Origin: Candidatus Pygmaiobacter gallistercoris
Lineage (GTDB): Bacteria > Bacillota > Clostridia > Oscillospirales > Ruminococcaceae
Assembly (NCBI GenBank): GCA_019113125.1
Contig: DXIA01000098.1
Location: forward strand, 1-8,437
Length of the DNA stretch: 8,437 nucleotides
Direction: 5' to 3'
Position numbers and translations under genes: made by a program. The notes beneath the pieces are model-generated. The model was given only the letters and a program-made list of their open reading frames with translations, was not told where the DNA came from and did not search any database. Each line of letters opens with the position of its first letter. Position 1 is the first letter of the stretch. This document shows positions 1 through 6,266 of this stretch, piece by piece.

Positions 1-69
1 CATAAAGAAATGGCGAAAAAATCTTTTCGCCGCACTGCCAACGGCAGCGCCTCGCACCATAAAAAATGA
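1..69 (+). CDS. Probable C-terminal end of an upstream gene (partial)
   Basis: Frame 1 is open from the left edge to a TGA at 67-69 and reads HKEMAKKSFRRTANGSASHHKK, a basic, low-complexity tail. There is an ATG at 10, but the nine bases before it carry no clear ribosome binding site, so a continuation of a gene outside the window is more likely than a 19-residue protein. The stop lies 18 bases before the pgi start, which would suit an operon. Nothing here identifies the product. The stretch is too short to prove that it is coding. Confidence 0.3.
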   Translation, partial: HKEMAKKSFRRTANGSASHHKK

Positions 70-74
70 TTGTT

Positions 75-79
75 GGAGG
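75..79 (+). promoter_or_regulatory. Ribosome binding site that fixes the pgi start
   Basis: GGAGG lies 8 bases before the ATG at 88. The same frame could open at a TTG at 70 or 73, but those codons lie upstream of or overlap this site and have no Shine-Dalgarno of their own. The ATG at 88 is therefore the better start. Confidence 0.8.
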
Positions 80-87
80 CAAAGATT

Positions 88-1416
88 ATGTCGGTTACTC
101 TGAGCACCAAGTACCTCTCCGGTTTTGTCCGGGATGAAGAATTCGAACAGATCTGGCCGCAGGTCCAGACCGCCCACGACCAGCTGACCGCCCACACCGG
201 CCCGGGCAACGATTTTCTGGGCTGGCTGGATCTTCCGGTCAACTATGACAAGGAGGAGTTCGAGCGGATCAAGAAGGCCGCGGCCAAGATCCGCAGCGAC
301 AGCGACGTGCTGGTGGTCATCGGTATCGGGGGCAGCTATCTGGGCGCCCGCGCCGCGATCGAGGGCATGACCAGCCAGTTGTACAACGAGACCGCGTCCA
401 CCAAGATCTACTTCTGCGGCAACAGCATTTCCTCCAGCTACCTCAAGACCATCCTCTCGCTCTGCGAGGGCAAGCGGGTCTCGGTCAACGTGATCTCGAA
501 GTCCGGCACCACCACCGAGCCGGCGGTCGCGTTCCGGGTCTTCAAGGACTATCTCGAGAAGACGGTCGGCCCCGAGGAGGCGCGCAGCCGGATCTATGCG
601 ACCACCGACGCCGCCCGCGGCACCCTCAAGGAGCTGTCCGACCGGGAGGGCTACCAGACCTTTGTGGTGCCCGATGATGTCGGCGGCCGCTACTCGGTGC
701 TCACCGCCGTCGGCCTGCTGCCGATCGCGGTCGCGGGGCTGGACATCGACAAGCTGATGGCCGGCGCCGCCGCAGCGCGGGAGAAACTCGCGGTCTGCGA
801 TCTCTCCAACGACTGCTACCGCTATGCCGCCGCCCGCAACATCCTCTACCGCAAGGGCAAGGCGATCGAGCTGATGGTCAGCTATGAGCCGGCCTTCACC
901 ATGATGAACGAGTGGTACAAGCAGCTGTTCGGCGAGAGCGAGGGCAAGGACAACAAGGGGCTGTTCCCCGCCTCGGTCATCTTCTCCACCGACCTGCACT
1001 CGATGGGCCAGTTCATCCAGGACGGCGCGCGGGTGATGTTTGAGACGGTGGTGGATGTCAAGCATCCGAAGGAGGAGCTCTTTATCGAGAAGTCGGAGGA
1101 GAACTTCGACGGGCTCAACTTCCTCGCCGGCCAGAATATGTCCTATGTCAACCGCAAGGCGATGGAGGGCACCCTGCTCGCCCACACCGACGGCGGCGTG
1201 CCCAATCTGGTGCTCGAGGTCAACAGCCTGGGCGAGTACGACTTCGGCTACCTGATCTACTTCTTTGAGAAGGCCTGCGCGATCAGCGGCTATCTGCTGG
1301 GGGTCAATCCCTTCAACCAGCCGGGTGTCGAGAGCTATAAGAAGAACATGTTCGCACTGCTGGGCAAACCCGGCTACGAGGACGCAAAGGCCGCCCTCGA
1401 GGCAAAGCTGGGCTGA
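88..1416 (+). CDS. pgi: Glucose-6-phosphate isomerase
   Basis: Cytoplasmic enzyme that interconverts glucose 6-phosphate and fructose 6-phosphate, the second step of glycolysis. From the ATG at 88 it has 442 residues, usual for the compact Firmicutes type. Seen in the sequence: the first sugar-isomerase (SIS) fold with [12 protein letters not shown] (about 78-89), the phosphate-binding loop [11 protein letters not shown] (136-146), the family signature [16 protein letters not shown] (194-209), the active-site stretch [11 protein letters not shown] (281-291) holding the expected catalytic glutamate, and DLHSMGQ (302-308) with a conserved histidine. Near the C-terminus, [10 protein letters not shown] (411-420) carries the expected active-site lysine. 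No key segment is missing. It is followed after 77 bases by a small P-loop gene; both may share a transcript ending at the 1916-1948 hairpin. No promoter is visible in the 87 bases upstream, so transcription probably starts outside the window. Confidence 0.97.
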   Translation: MSVTLSTKYLSGFVRDEEFEQIWPQVQTAHDQLTAHTGPGNDFLGWLDLPVNYDKEEFERIKKAAAKIRSDSDVLVVIGIGGSYLGARAAIEGMTSQLYNETASTKIYFCGNSISSSYLKTILSLCEGKRVSVNVISKSGTTTEPAVAFRVFKDYLEKTVGPEEARSRIYATTDAARGTLKELSDREGYQTFVVPDDVGGRYSVLTAVGLLPIAVAGLDIDKLMAGAAAAREKLAVCDLSNDCYRYAAARNILYRKGKAIELMVSYEPAFTMMNEWYKQLFGESEGKDNKGLFPASVIFSTDLHSMGQFIQDGARVMFETVVDVKHPKEELFIEKSEENFDGLNFLAGQNMSYVNRKAMEGTLLAHTDGGVPNLVLEVNSLGEYDFGYLIYFFEKACAISGYLLGVNPFNQPGVESYKKNMFALLGKPGYEDAKAALEAKLG

Positions 1417-1447
1417 CCGGCGGAGAGAGAAAAAACAAAGGATAACG

Positions 1448-1472
1448 ACATCAGGCAACATCCCGCTGATGT
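1448..1472 (+). other. Small hairpin between pgi and the P-loop gene
   Basis: ACATCAG (1448-1454) pairs with CTGATGT (1466-1472) around an 11-base loop. No run of T follows, so it is not a normal terminator. It ends 6 bases before the strong Shine-Dalgarno AAAGGAGGAG (1479-1488) of the next gene. It could stabilise or separate the two messages, or be chance. Confidence 0.3.
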
Positions 1473-1493
1473 TAAAATAAAGGAGGAGTTCCC

Positions 1494-1898
1494 ATGATTA
1501 AGCTGATTGTTGGTGGCAAGGGCTCGGGCAAGACCAAAAAGATGATCGAGATGATCAACGAGAGTGCGGCCACCACGCCGGGTAATATCGTCTGCATTGA
1601 GAAATCCATGAAACTGACCTATGATGTTTCCCACGCCGTCCGTCTGATCGACGTGGATGAATATAAGATCGCCGGTTATGACATGCTGTACGGGTTCATC
1701 GCCGGCGTGCTGGCGGGCAACTACGACATCGTCGAGGTCTATCTCGACGGTGTGCTCAAGATCGGCAACCACGATCTCGAGGGCCTGGGCAAGCTGCTGG
1801 ACGAGCTGGACGCCATTGCGGGGGACAACATCAAGGTGGTTGTCACCGTCTCGGCGGATGAGGACAGCCTGCCGGCCGGAGTCAAGAAGTACGAGTAA
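1494..1898 (+). CDS. Small P-loop ATP-binding protein of unknown function
   Basis: A 134-residue protein with a clear Walker A motif at its N-terminus, GGKGSGKT (7-14), followed by a basic KKMIEM stretch. A hydrophobic strand ending in aspartate (IVEVYLDG, D85) resembles Walker B. A third hydrophobic strand, VVVTVSAD (115-122), is where a sensor-like residue would sit. It therefore looks like a minimal P-loop NTPase core with no added domain, membrane segment or signal peptide. I recall similar short proteins in many Clostridia, usually labelled hypothetical or ATP-binding and sometimes wrongly PilT-like; that is memory, not a search. The start is well supported by AAAGGAGGAG 5 bases upstream. 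It lies between pgi and a terminator, so it is probably the last gene of the pgi transcript. A small nucleoside or nucleotide kinase is possible, but no substrate motif supports this. Confidence 0.85.
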   Translation: MIKLIVGGKGSGKTKKMIEMINESAATTPGNIVCIEKSMKLTYDVSHAVRLIDVDEYKIAGYDMLYGFIAGVLAGNYDIVEVYLDGVLKIGNHDLEGLGKLLDELDAIAGDNIKVVVTVSADEDSLPAGVKKYE

Positions 1899-1915
1899 TC
1901 TGGATCGGAAATACA

Positions 1916-1948
1916 CAGCGGGGCCGGTCGGGACGACCGGTCCCGCTG
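1916..1948 (+). terminator. Strong hairpin, probable terminator after the P-loop gene
   Basis: A 15-bp stem (1916-1930 with 1934-1948, one G-U pair) closes on a three-base GGA loop. It begins 17 bases after the P-loop stop codon. The following bases, ATCTGTTT, make only a weak T tract, so termination may be partial. The symmetry would also give a hairpin on the opposite strand. It separates the pgi unit from the yceD promoter. Confidence 0.7.
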
Positions 1949-1982
1949 ATCTGTTTGCCGGCCGGGACAAATACCGGAAAAG

Positions 1983-2006
1983 ACGCAAAAAGTTCGCTTT
2001 TTGTGT
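1983..2006 (+). other. AT-rich UUCG-loop inverted repeat touching the -35 box
   Basis: ACGCAAAAAG (1983-1992) and CTTTTTGTGT (1997-2006) form a 10-bp inverted repeat with one G-T pair around a TTCG loop. The right arm reaches the first T of the TTGACA -35 box. In DNA, the A and T tracts lie where an UP element would lie, so it may raise promoter strength or bind a regulator. As RNA it would be a stable tetraloop hairpin for transcripts reading through from upstream, and so a possible back-up terminator. Confidence 0.45.
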
Positions 2007-2034
2007 TGACAAATCCAGCCAAAACCCGTATAAT
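2006..2034 (+). promoter_or_regulatory. Consensus sigma-A promoter of yceD-rpmF
   Basis: Perfect TTGACA (2006-2011) and perfect TATAAT (2029-2034) are separated by 17 bases, with A/T tracts just upstream. Transcription should begin near 2040-2042, about 52 bases before the yceD ATG. This is the only full-consensus promoter in the window. It fits strong expression of a ribosomal protein gene. Confidence 0.93.
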
Positions 2035-2040
2035 AATCAA

Positions 2041-2079
2041 GCGGCCTTTTGGCAGAGGGGGATTTTGCGCCCCGGCCGC
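2041..2079 (+). promoter_or_regulatory. Hairpin leader at the 5' end of the yceD-rpmF message
   Basis: GCGGCC (2041-2046) pairs with GGCCGC (2074-2079). Inside, GGGG (2057-2060) can pair with CCCC (2070-2073), stacked on the outer stem and leaving a 10-base bulge on the left side. The outer stem begins almost exactly at the predicted transcription start, so the mRNA would start with a GC-only stem. It ends just before the Shine-Dalgarno GGTGAGG (2080-2086). Likely roles are 5'-end protection or control of ribosome access. It matches no riboswitch or ribosomal leader that I recognise. Confidence 0.5.
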
Positions 2080-2093
2080 GGTGAGGTTAGCCT

Positions 2094-2585
2094 ATGATTT
2101 TGGATGTCAAAAAGCTCCTCGGCAGCAAGGAGGGAGCCGCGCAGGACAGGTTTGAGACCGAACTTGCCCAGATGGATTTCCCGACCGGCTTTGCGCTGGA
2201 GTCGCCGGTTCAGGTGGACTGGCAGGCCCGCAGGGAAGGGGAGCAGGCGGCGGTTCATCTTTCGATCGTCTGCCCGGCGGTGATCATCTGTGATCGCTGT
2301 CTTGAGCGGGTCAGCCGGGAGTACCGCTATGAGCTGGACTACCTGTTTGACGAGCGGGACTGGAACACCAACGAGCCGGAGTATCCGTTCGACGCGTTCG
2401 GCCGGCTCGACCTCGAAAAGCTCTGCTATGATGAGCTGCTGCTCAACCTGCCCAGCAGGCTGCTGTGCAGCGAAGACTGTGAAGGATTGTGCCCGGTATG
2501 CGGCAAGCCGGTCAAGGCCGGCTGCGGCTGCCGTCAAAATGTCGGCGACGACAGGCTGTCCATATTAAAACAACTGCTATCTTAA
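2094..2585 (+). CDS. yceD: YceD/DUF177 family protein, ribosome-associated
   Basis: A 163-residue cytoplasmic protein of the YceD (DUF177) family, whose gene is very often directly upstream of rpmF, as here. Family members in E. coli and plants have been linked to 23S rRNA accumulation. Seen in the sequence: an N-terminal beta-rich part, CDRCLE (66-71), then the family-typical cluster CSEDCEGLCPVCG (125-137) followed by CGC (144-146), and a D-R-L-S-I-L-K-Q-L ending. In all there are ten cysteines (60, 66, 69, 111, 125, 129, 133, 136, 144, 146), and the paired ones suggest metal binding, probably zinc. The start is the ATG after GGTGAGG (2080-2086). It is separated from rpmF by 30 bases and is almost certainly cotranscribed from the promoter at 2006-2034. 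The family assignment is firm; the molecular role is inferred from relatives. Confidence 0.93.
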   Translation: MILDVKKLLGSKEGAAQDRFETELAQMDFPTGFALESPVQVDWQARREGEQAAVHLSIVCPAVIICDRCLERVSREYRYELDYLFDERDWNTNEPEYPFDAFGRLDLEKLCYDELLLNLPSRLLCSEDCEGLCPVCGKPVKAGCGCRQNVGDDRLSILKQLLS

Positions 2586-2600
2586 GTTTTACACATTTAG

Positions 2601-2608
2601 AGGAGGTG
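2601..2608 (+). promoter_or_regulatory. Near-perfect Shine-Dalgarno for the GTG-started rpmF
   Basis: AGGAGGTG, 7 bases before a GTG start codon at 2616. It supports the non-ATG start, which gives the usual L32 N-terminus MAVPKRKVSK. A very strong site paired with a weak start codon may tune the dose of L32 relative to YceD. Confidence 0.85.
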
Positions 2609-2615
2609 CTTTAAA

Positions 2616-2798
2616 GTGGCAGTACCCAAGAGAAAAGTTTCCAAGGCCAGACGGGACAAGAGACGCTCCTCTGTGTGGAAGCTTGAGGCCCCCGCCCTGG
2701 TGAAATGCGAGCAGTGCGGCGAGCTGAAACTCCCTCATAAGGTATGCGGCAACTGCGGCTACTACAAGGGTAGAATGATCGTCAAGAAGGAAGCGTAA
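2616..2798 (+). CDS. rpmF: 50S ribosomal protein L32 (zinc-ribbon form)
   Basis: A 60-residue, strongly basic protein, the usual length for bacterial L32 (bL32), a part of the large ribosomal subunit. The N-terminus MAVPKRKVSKARRDKRR is the family hallmark. A zinc ribbon is complete: CEQC (31-34) and CGNC (44-47). This is the zinc-containing (C+) form rather than the cysteine-free paralogue that some bacteria use under zinc shortage. Translation starts at GTG. It is the second gene of the yceD-rpmF unit and is followed by a good intrinsic terminator. Confidence 0.98.
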   Translation: MAVPKRKVSKARRDKRRSSVWKLEAPALVKCEQCGELKLPHKVCGNCGYYKGRMIVKKEA

Positions 2799-2813
2799 TC
2801 GTCGATTGCGCCG

Positions 2814-2839
2814 GGGGAGGAGAATTCCTCCCCTTTTTT
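2814..2839 (+). terminator. Intrinsic terminator after rpmF
   Basis: GGGGAGGA (2814-2821) pairs with TCCTCCCC (2826-2833) around a GAAT loop, followed directly by six T (2834-2839). It lies 15 bases after the rpmF stop codon. No promoter is evident in the 33 bases between it and the next gene, so some read-through, or a promoter inside rpmF, would be needed to express the genes downstream. Confidence 0.88.
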
Positions 2840-2872
2840 CGTATCTGAAAGAGCAAAAAAGGAGGGGCGCGG

Positions 2873-4204
2873 ATGGCCGTTCGGGTGACCGGCGTGGACG
2901 CGGGCAGCCCCGCCGAGCGGGCGGGAATTCTGCCGGGCGATGAGATCCTGACCATCGACGGCGGGCAGATCAACGATATGCTGGATTACGAGTTCTACAC
3001 CGCGAAGGGGCAGATTGGAATCCGGCTGCGGCGGGGGGAGGAGATCCGCACCGTTGATGTCGAGAAGGAGGAATACGAGCCGCTGGGCTGCGACTTTGAG
3101 ACCTATCTGATCGACAAGCACCACTCCTGCAAGAACAAGTGCATCTTCTGCTTTGTCGACCAGCTGCCCCGCGGAATGCGGCAGAGCCTCTATTTCAAGG
3201 ACGACGACGAGCGGCTCTCCTTCCTGTTCGGCAACTACATCACCCTGACCAATCTCTCCCGGCAGGAGATGGACCGGATCAAGCTGATGCACATCTCCCC
3301 GATCAACATCTCGGTCCACGCGGTGGATCCCGCGCTGCGGGTGCGGATGATGAAAAACCGGTTTGCGGGGGACCTGATGCCCCGGATGAAGGAGCTGGCT
3401 GAGGCGGGCATCGAGATGAACTGCCAGCTGGTGCTCTGCCGGGGCATCAACGACGGCGCGGCGCTCGAGCAGAGCATGCGGGAGCTGGCCGCCCTCTGGC
3501 CGCAGGTGCGCAGCGTCGCGGCGGTGCCGATCGGGGTGACCCGCTACCGGGAGAACCTCGAGCCGCTCGAGACCTACGGCCCCGCGTCGGCCGGCGCGGT
3601 GCTGGATCAGCTGCTCGCCTTCGGGGACCGGATGAAGGCGCAGTGCGGCGAGCGGGTGATCTACCCGGCGGATGAGTGGTATTTTCTCGCTCGCCGGCCG
3701 CTGCCGACCGAGGCGTTTTACGACGACTACTACCAGCTGGACAACGGGGTCGGGATGTGCCGCAAATTCTACGACGAATTTCTCGCCGAGCTGCAGAAAC
3801 CCCACCGGGTCAAGCTGCCCTGCCGTGCCGACACCGTCTGCGGCGAGTCGGTCTATCCGCTGATCGCCGCGCTCGCCGACGCGCTGCACAAAAAGTATCG
3901 GTTTGTCCGGCTGCGGGTGCACCGGATCCGGAATGATTTCTTCGGCGGCAACGTCACGGTGACCGGCCTTTTGACCGGGCAGGACATCGTCGCCCAGACA
4001 GCGGGCAAACTGATCTCGAACCGTCTGCTGCTGCCCGGCACCACGCTGCGCAGCGAGCAGGATCTGCTGCTCGACGACATGTCGAAGGAGCAGCTCGGCC
4101 AGGCGCTCGGCGCCGCGGTGACGGTGATCCCGCAGGACGGCGCGGCCTTTGCCCGGGCGGCGCTGGGGCTGCCGGTAGAAGAGACCGGCGGAAAGGAGCT
4201 TTGA
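2873..4204 (+). CDS. PDZ - radical SAM - DUF512 protein of unknown function
   Basis: A 443-residue protein with a clear three-part build. A PDZ-like domain comes first (about 4-60: GSPAERAGILPGDEILTIDG). A radical SAM core follows with the iron-sulfur motif CxxxCxxC (C86, C90, C93) in the family-typical setting HHSCKNKCIFCFVDQLP. The C-terminal DUF512 domain includes a conserved-looking LLDDMSKEQL near residue 410. It should bind a 4Fe-4S cluster and S-adenosylmethionine, but the reaction and substrate of this family are not known. It has no membrane segment or signal peptide, so it should be cytoplasmic; the PDZ part suggests binding of a protein C-terminus or partner. The Shine-Dalgarno AAGGAGG (2859-2865) supports the ATG. 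Its stop is 2 bases before the der start, so the two are probably translationally coupled. This pairing recurs in Firmicutes. Domain identity is firm; the function is open. Confidence 0.95.
   Translation: MAVRVTGVDAGSPAERAGILPGDEILTIDGGQINDMLDYEFYTAKGQIGIRLRRGEEIRTVDVEKEEYEPLGCDFETYLIDKHHSCKNKCIFCFVDQLPRGMRQSLYFKDDDERLSFLFGNYITLTNLSRQEMDRIKLMHISPINISVHAVDPALRVRMMKNRFAGDLMPRMKELAEAGIEMNCQLVLCRGINDGAALEQSMRELAALWPQVRSVAAVPIGVTRYRENLEPLETYGPASAGAVLDQLLAFGDRMKAQCGERVIYPADEWYFLARRPLPTEAFYDDYYQLDNGVGMCRKFYDEFLAELQKPHRVKLPCRADTVCGESVYPLIAALADALHKKYRFVRLRVHRIRNDFFGGNVTVTGLLTGQDIVAQTAGKLISNRLLLPGTTLRSEQDLLLDDMSKEQLGQALGAAVTVIPQDGAAFARAALGLPVEETGGKEL
4192..4198 (+). promoter_or_regulatory. Ribosome binding site that fixes the der start
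   Basis: AAAGGAG lies inside the end of the DUF512 gene, 8 bases before the ATG at 4207. An in-frame TTG at 4201 overlaps the DUF512 stop, but it is only 2 bases from this site and would add two residues (MS) not seen in Der proteins. The ATG at 4207 is preferred. Confidence 0.8.
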
Positions 4205-4206
4205 GT

Positions 4207-5532
4207 ATGGCAAAACCGATTGTCGCGATCGTCGGCCGGCCGAATGTCGGCAAGTCCACCCTCTTCAACAAGCTGGTGGGACAGCGGCTCTCGATCGTGG
4301 AGGATACCCCCGGGGTCACCCGGGACCGGATTTACGGCAACTGCGAGTGGCAGGACAAGCGCTTTCTGCTGGTGGATACCGGCGGCATCGAGCCGGACAA
4401 CGACGCGGGGCTTCTCGCCCACATCCGCCAGCAGGCCGAACTCGCGATCGACACCGCGCAGTGCATCATTCTGGTGACCGACATCCGCAGCGGTGTGACC
4501 GCGAGCGATACCGAGATCGCCCGGATGCTGATCCGCAGCGGCAAGCCGGTGGTGCTGGCGGTCAACAAATGCGATTCGCTGGGCGCGCCGCCGCTGGAAC
4601 TGTACGATTTTTACTCGCTCGGCATCGGGGAGCTGTATCCCGTCTCCTCGGTGCACGGGCATGGGACCGGCGACCTGCTCGAGGCGGTCTGCTCCCATCT
4701 TTCGTTTGAGGAGGAGAACACGGAGGACCAGGACCGGATCCCGGTCGCGGTGATCGGCCGGCCGAATGTCGGCAAGTCGAGCCTGGTCAACTATATCCTC
4801 GGGGAGAGCCGGATGATCGTCGCCGATGAGGCGGGCACCACCCGGGACGCGATCGACGCCGAGGTGGACAACCAGTTCGGCAGTTTCACCTTTATTGATA
4901 CCGCCGGCCTGCGCAAGAAGGGAAAGGTGGAGGACGGGGTCGAGCGGTACGCCGTCATCCGCAGCCTCGCGGCGGTCGAGCGGGCGCGGGTCTGTGTGAT
5001 CCTGATCGACGCGACGGTCGGGTTTACCGAGCAGGACTCCAAGGTCGCCGGCTTTGCGCATGAGCAGGGCAAGGCCTGCATCATCGCGGTCAACAAGTGG
5101 GACGCGGTGGACAAGGACGACAAGACGATGGACACGATGCGCAAAAAGCTGATGAACGACTTCAGTTTCATGTCCTATGCGCCGATCCTCTTCATCAGCG
5201 CAAAGACCGGCCAGCGGGTGGACCGGCTGTTCGAGCTGATCCGGTATGTCGACGGGCAGAACGCGCTGCGGATCACCACCGGCATGCTCAACGACCTGCT
5301 CGCCCGGGCGACTGCGCGGGTGCAGCCCCCGTCGGACAAGGGCAAGCGGCTGAAAATCTTCTATATCACCCAGGCATCGACCCGACCGCCGACCTTCGTC
5401 GCTTTTGTCAACGCGCGGCAGCTGTTCCATTTTTCCTACCAGCGGTATCTTGAAAATCAGATCCGCGCGACCTTCGGCCTGGAGGGGACGCCGATCCGGA
5501 TTCTGATCCGGGAGCGCGGCGAGGGCCGATAA
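4207..5532 (+). CDS. der: Ribosome-assembly GTPase Der (EngA)
   Basis: Essential tandem GTPase needed for maturation of the 50S ribosomal subunit. The 441 residues show both G domains and the C-terminal KH-like domain, the full family length. First G domain: GRPNVGKS (10-17), DTGG (57-60), NKCD (120-123). Second G domain: GRPNVGKS (184-191), DTAG (231-234), NKWD (296-299), SAK (331-333). The KH-like part runs from about 350 to the end and contains TRPPTF and a closing basic GTPIRILIRER stretch. No motif is damaged. It is tightly coupled to the DUF512 gene upstream and followed 46 bases later by plsY, an order common in Firmicutes. Given yceD and rpmF upstream, the region is rich in large-subunit functions. 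Confidence 0.98.
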   Translation: MAKPIVAIVGRPNVGKSTLFNKLVGQRLSIVEDTPGVTRDRIYGNCEWQDKRFLLVDTGGIEPDNDAGLLAHIRQQAELAIDTAQCIILVTDIRSGVTASDTEIARMLIRSGKPVVLAVNKCDSLGAPPLELYDFYSLGIGELYPVSSVHGHGTGDLLEAVCSHLSFEEENTEDQDRIPVAVIGRPNVGKSSLVNYILGESRMIVADEAGTTRDAIDAEVDNQFGSFTFIDTAGLRKKGKVEDGVERYAVIRSLAAVERARVCVILIDATVGFTEQDSKVAGFAHEQGKACIIAVNKWDAVDKDDKTMDTMRKKLMNDFSFMSYAPILFISAKTGQRVDRLFELIRYVDGQNALRITTGMLNDLLARATARVQPPSDKGKRLKIFYITQASTRPPTFVAFVNARQLFHFSYQRYLENQIRATFGLEGTPIRILIRERGEGR

Positions 5533-5540
5533 GTTTTGGC

Positions 5541-5561
5541 GCTCCGCGCGCTGCGCGGGGC
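5541..5561 (+). other. GC-rich hairpin just before the plsY ribosome binding site
   Basis: GCTCCGCGC (5541-5549) pairs with GCGCGGGGC (5553-5561), nine pairs with one T-G, on a three-base loop. It fills most of the 46-base gap between der and plsY and ends 2 bases before AAGGAGG (5564-5570). No T tract follows, so it is not a standard terminator. It could block 3'-end decay of the der message or affect ribosome access to plsY. Confidence 0.5.
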
Positions 5562-5578
5562 AGAAGGAGGAATCAACC

Positions 5579-6229
5579 ATGACGGTATTGGCGGTGATCC
5601 TTTCGGGCGGCTGCGCTTATCTGCTCGGTTCGCTCAACTTTGCAATCATCGTCTCCCGGCTGTTCTTCGGCAAGGACATCCGCAGTTTCGGCAGCGGAAA
5701 CGCCGGGATGACCAATATTCTGCGCACCTTCGGCAAGCCGGCGGCGGCTGCCGTGCTCGCCGGGGATGTGCTCAAGGGCACCTGCTCGGTGCTGCTGGGC
5801 AAGCTCTTTTTCACCCTGCTCGCCCCGCAGGTCGGGGTGCTGTTCGGCGCCTACCTCGCGGCGGCGGGCGCAATTCTCGGCCATCTGTTCCCGCTCTACT
5901 TCGGGTTCAAGGGGGGCAAGGGGGTCTCGGTGGCGACCGGGGCGATCATCGCGATCGAGCCAATGATCGTCGCGGGGCTGCTGGTGGTCTTTCTCGCGGT
6001 GATCTTTGCCAGCCGGATCGTCTCGCTGGCCTCGATCACCGTCGCCGCCCTCTACCCGGTCTTCACCTTTCTCTACTTCACCTTTTTTGACAGGGAATAT
6101 GGCCATCCCTGGCTGAATACACTGTTTGCAGCGATCCTCGGCGGCCTGGTGATCTATATGCACCGAGCAAATATCCAGCGGCTGCGCAACGGCACCGAGT
6201 ACAAATTCGGACAGAACAAGAAAAAATGA
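5579..6229 (+). CDS. plsY: Acyl-phosphate glycerol-3-phosphate acyltransferase PlsY
   Basis: Integral membrane enzyme that transfers the acyl group of acyl-phosphate (made by PlsX) to glycerol 3-phosphate, giving lysophosphatidic acid, the first step of phospholipid synthesis in most Gram-positive bacteria. The 216 residues are close to the usual 200. Five or so hydrophobic segments are visible. The three conserved loop motifs are present: FGSGNAGMTNILR (37-49), GHLFPLYFGFKGGKGVS (101-117) with the glycerol-phosphate-binding lysines and glycines, and MHRANIQRLRNGTE (184-197). The tail is basic (KKK). The start is set by AAGGAGG, 8 bases before the ATG. It follows der, as in many Firmicutes, but the gpsA gene that often comes next is not here, and plsX is not in the window. 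Confidence 0.97.
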   Translation: MTVLAVILSGGCAYLLGSLNFAIIVSRLFFGKDIRSFGSGNAGMTNILRTFGKPAAAAVLAGDVLKGTCSVLLGKLFFTLLAPQVGVLFGAYLAAAGAILGHLFPLYFGFKGGKGVSVATGAIIAIEPMIVAGLLVVFLAVIFASRIVSLASITVAALYPVFTFLYFTFFDREYGHPWLNTLFAAILGGLVIYMHRANIQRLRNGTEYKFGQNKKK

Positions 6230-6266
6230 CCCCCGGAAATAACAGGTCCGGAGACAGAGCGCCGGC

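Noticed and set aside
12..31. GGCGAAAA/TTTTCGCC hairpin near the left edge, as a terminator
   Set aside because: No T tract follows and it lies inside a frame that appears to be the end of an upstream coding region. The pairing may be chance.
1374..2012. A 212-residue minus-strand frame across the P-loop gene and terminator
   Set aside because: It runs through the 1916-1948 hairpin and opposite a P-loop gene with a perfect Walker A motif and a strong ribosome binding site.
2771..2776. TAGAAT in rpmF as a -10 box for the DUF512-der run
   Set aside because: No acceptable -35 element lies 16-18 bases upstream.
2762..4213. A 483-residue open frame on the minus strand
   Set aside because: Antisense to the DUF512 gene, whose radical SAM and PDZ motifs are clear. 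It shows no family features.
3853..5580. A 575-residue open frame on the minus strand
   Set aside because: Antisense to der and the end of the DUF512 gene. It has no recognisable motif and the same biased composition; it is a mirror of G/C-ending codon use.
6233..6251. CCGGA/TCCGG stem between plsY and the symporter, as a terminator
   Set aside because: Only five pairs with a nine-base loop and no T tract.
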